Positions 63,009 through 64,000 of a DNA stretch of 64,000 bases are shown one piece after another. Made by a program: the position numbers and the translations under genes. Origin of the DNA: Flectobacillus longus (GTDB taxonomy: Bacteria > Bacteroidota > Bacteroidia > Cytophagales > Spirosomataceae); assembly GCF_030056705.1 (NCBI RefSeq), contig NZ_JASHIC010000007.1, forward strand, positions 62,001 through 126,000, given 5' to 3'. Position 1 is the first letter of the stretch; every line of letters begins with the position of its first letter. The notes beneath the pieces are model-generated. The model was not told where the DNA came from. It worked only from the letters and a program-made list of their open reading frames with translations, and ran no database searches.

Positions 63009-63410
63009 CTAATCTTCTGGATAAGGAATATACACAAAACTAGCAAAATCATTATCAAAGACAAACAAACAGCAAAACTCATCGGGGTCTTTGTAACTTG
63101 TTTCAAAAACCTCTATACTTTCTGCCGAAATAATTCCTCTTTGAACAAACTCTTCTGCCACAGTGGCATTGTAGTTCCAAGTATTTCCATTCATTTCATT
63201 GATACCAATCAATTTTGAACCAACTGGCACAACTGTACGAGAAACAGCAAAAATAGGATATTTTGAAAAACCTCTTGTTCTAATTTGATAAGAAGCTTCC
63301 TTAACAAATTCTGCCACTAAGGCGAAGTCTGTTGAAATAATGCCCAAGTACTTTCCATTCAAATCAGGAGAGTTGGGGGCATTGGATATAGCTTGATAAT
63401 CTTCAATCAT
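63009..63410 (-). CDS. Small protein of unknown function next to a Fic gene
   Basis: 133 residues, cytoplasmic. Two sections are visible: MIEDYQAISNAPNSPDLNGKY followed by strands (LGIISTDFALVAEFVKEAS, FSKYPIFAVSRTV), and an acidic C-terminus (FETSYKDPDEFCCLFVFDND). I recognise no family. It starts 13 bases after the Fic gene stop, so the two are co-transcribed. Fic proteins are often paired with a small partner that restrains them, and this could be one, but it lacks the inhibitory helix motif [S/T]xxxE[G/N] in a form I can identify. Confidence 0.6.
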   Translation of the reverse strand: MIEDYQAISNAPNSPDLNGKYLGIISTDFALVAEFVKEASYQIRTRGFSKYPIFAVSRTVVPVGSKLIGINEMNGNTWNYNATVAEEFVQRGIISAESIEVFETSYKDPDEFCCLFVFDNDFASFVYIPYPED

Positions 63411-63423
63411 TGTTTTTTAAATT

Positions 63424-64000
63424 TTACTTTTCAAAAATTAATGCCTCTGGAAGCATTCGTAAAAAGGGAATCGATTTTTCATAATCTAAGCCCTCATAAT
63501 AAATACCTAACCTTGCGAGATTCTTGTAGTAAGTATTTACGTTTTTGTAATAATATTTTTCGGATTGAATGAACCATGCACTTCTCCCCATTTTTTCAGC
63601 TAAAAACCACTTTTCTAGTAATCTAGCTAGCCGTCCATTGCCATCACTAAAAGTGTGAATATTTACAAATACTAGGTGGATAAAAGAGGCATAATAAAAT
63701 ACCTCATCAACAGACATTGATTCTTGCAATAACTCATCTATTTCAGTCCAAAAAGCTTTAAATTCTGTCTCGATTATTCCTAGAGGAGCTGCCTCATACT
63801 GAACTCTACCCGTTTTATGCGCCATAACAAGCATTTCGGTTTTCCTTAACGTGCCTCTTAATTTTTCGGGAAGCAAATGAGCAGATATCAACTTATGTGC
63901 CTCCAAAAAATTAGCATACGTTAAAGGATAATCTTGAGCAAACAAATAAGCATTATACAAATCATTCGGCTTTTCTGTTAGCTCAGGAAGATATTCAATT
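63424..64000 (-). CDS. Fic-domain protein, 5' end beyond window
   Basis: The frame stays open from 63960 (a TTG) to the window edge; the upstream codons read IEYLPELTEKPNDLYNAY, a natural continuation, so the start lies outside. The Fic catalytic motif is HTFSDGNGRLARLL (codons around 63657-63616), matching HxFxDGNGRxxR, with the catalytic His and both phosphate-binding residues intact. The N-terminal helical arm (LEAHKLISAHLLPEKLRG) precedes it. Fic enzymes transfer AMP or another nucleotide group to target hydroxyls. Targets are unknown. The small gene 13 bases downstream may modulate it. Confidence 0.9.
   Translation of the reverse strand, partial: IEYLPELTEKPNDLYNAYLFAQDYPLTYANFLEAHKLISAHLLPEKLRGTLRKTEMLVMAHKTGRVQYEAAPLGIIETEFKAFWTEIDELLQESMSVDEVFYYASFIHLVFVNIHTFSDGNGRLARLLEKWFLAEKMGRSAWFIQSEKYYYKNVNTYYKNLARLGIYYEGLDYEKSIPFLRMLPEALIFEK

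Overview
The window reads as chromosome of an AT-rich, Gram-negative Bacteroidota bacterium, most likely a freshwater- or soil-type Cytophagales. The evidence is a SusC/SusD pair, many lipoproteins and secreted glycan-active enzymes, TPR-type histidine kinases, and promoters of the Bacteroidota form (TTG, 19-20 bases, TAnnTTTG). I see no tRNA, rRNA, CRISPR array, complete insertion sequence or prophage. All assignments come from reading motifs; no database search was run.

Layout. 1-5330 (minus): the end of a polysaccharide-utilisation-type operon (SusC, SusD, DUF1735-type lipoprotein cut by the window edge), followed by about 1 kb without genes. 6333-9595: MsrB, a secreted Gfo/Idh/MocA oxidoreductase, a membrane protein and a small secreted DUF3299-like protein behind a perfect 20-bp inverted repeat. 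9681-12149: a secreted protein with tandem KCDKS repeats, divergent from an OmpR-type two-component system whose sensor has a cysteine-rich periplasmic loop. 12904-22994: three large secreted or outer-membrane proteins (barrel-like, 2050-residue giant, FN3-repeat protein). 23107-28422: YdeI-type protein, cupin, GH29 fucosidase with an Asp-box partner, and a fatty-acid desaturase that closely resembles eukaryotic sphingolipid delta-4 desaturases. 28627-31566: small secreted proteins, a MepB-type gene between two 60-bp direct repeats, and a cysteine desulfurase.

32273-38289 is the most unusual region. A tight minus-strand operon encodes a NarL-type regulator, a 155-residue candidate precursor, an APH-fold kinase and a protein with a HopA1-type domain followed by a degenerate LanC-like tail. 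A TPR histidine kinase faces it across a perfect inverted repeat. Kinase plus HopA1 protein plus LanC-like domain is the logic of class V lanthipeptide synthetases, so this is a candidate RiPP system with its own two-component control.

38570-50859 carries an unrecognised sensor-like protein, a sugar transporter/VOC/fructokinase operon, rhodanese, an HELGH putative metallopeptidase, a MATE exporter, a DinB/YfiT protein, LeuS and a TauE/SafE permease. 51191-60876 carries a DUF695-like protein, a GHL10-like hydrolase, a CBM9-type protein, a GH20 hexosaminidase, and two tandem M14 carboxypeptidase paralogues of which the first has lost its zinc and catalytic residues. 61458-64000 has an L,D-transpeptidase, a DUF2892 protein, a Crp/Fnr regulator and a Fic protein cut by the window edge.

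Two families of short palindromic dispersed repeats sit in the intergenic regions. One contains perfect 44- and 50-bp palindromes that probably serve as bidirectional terminators.
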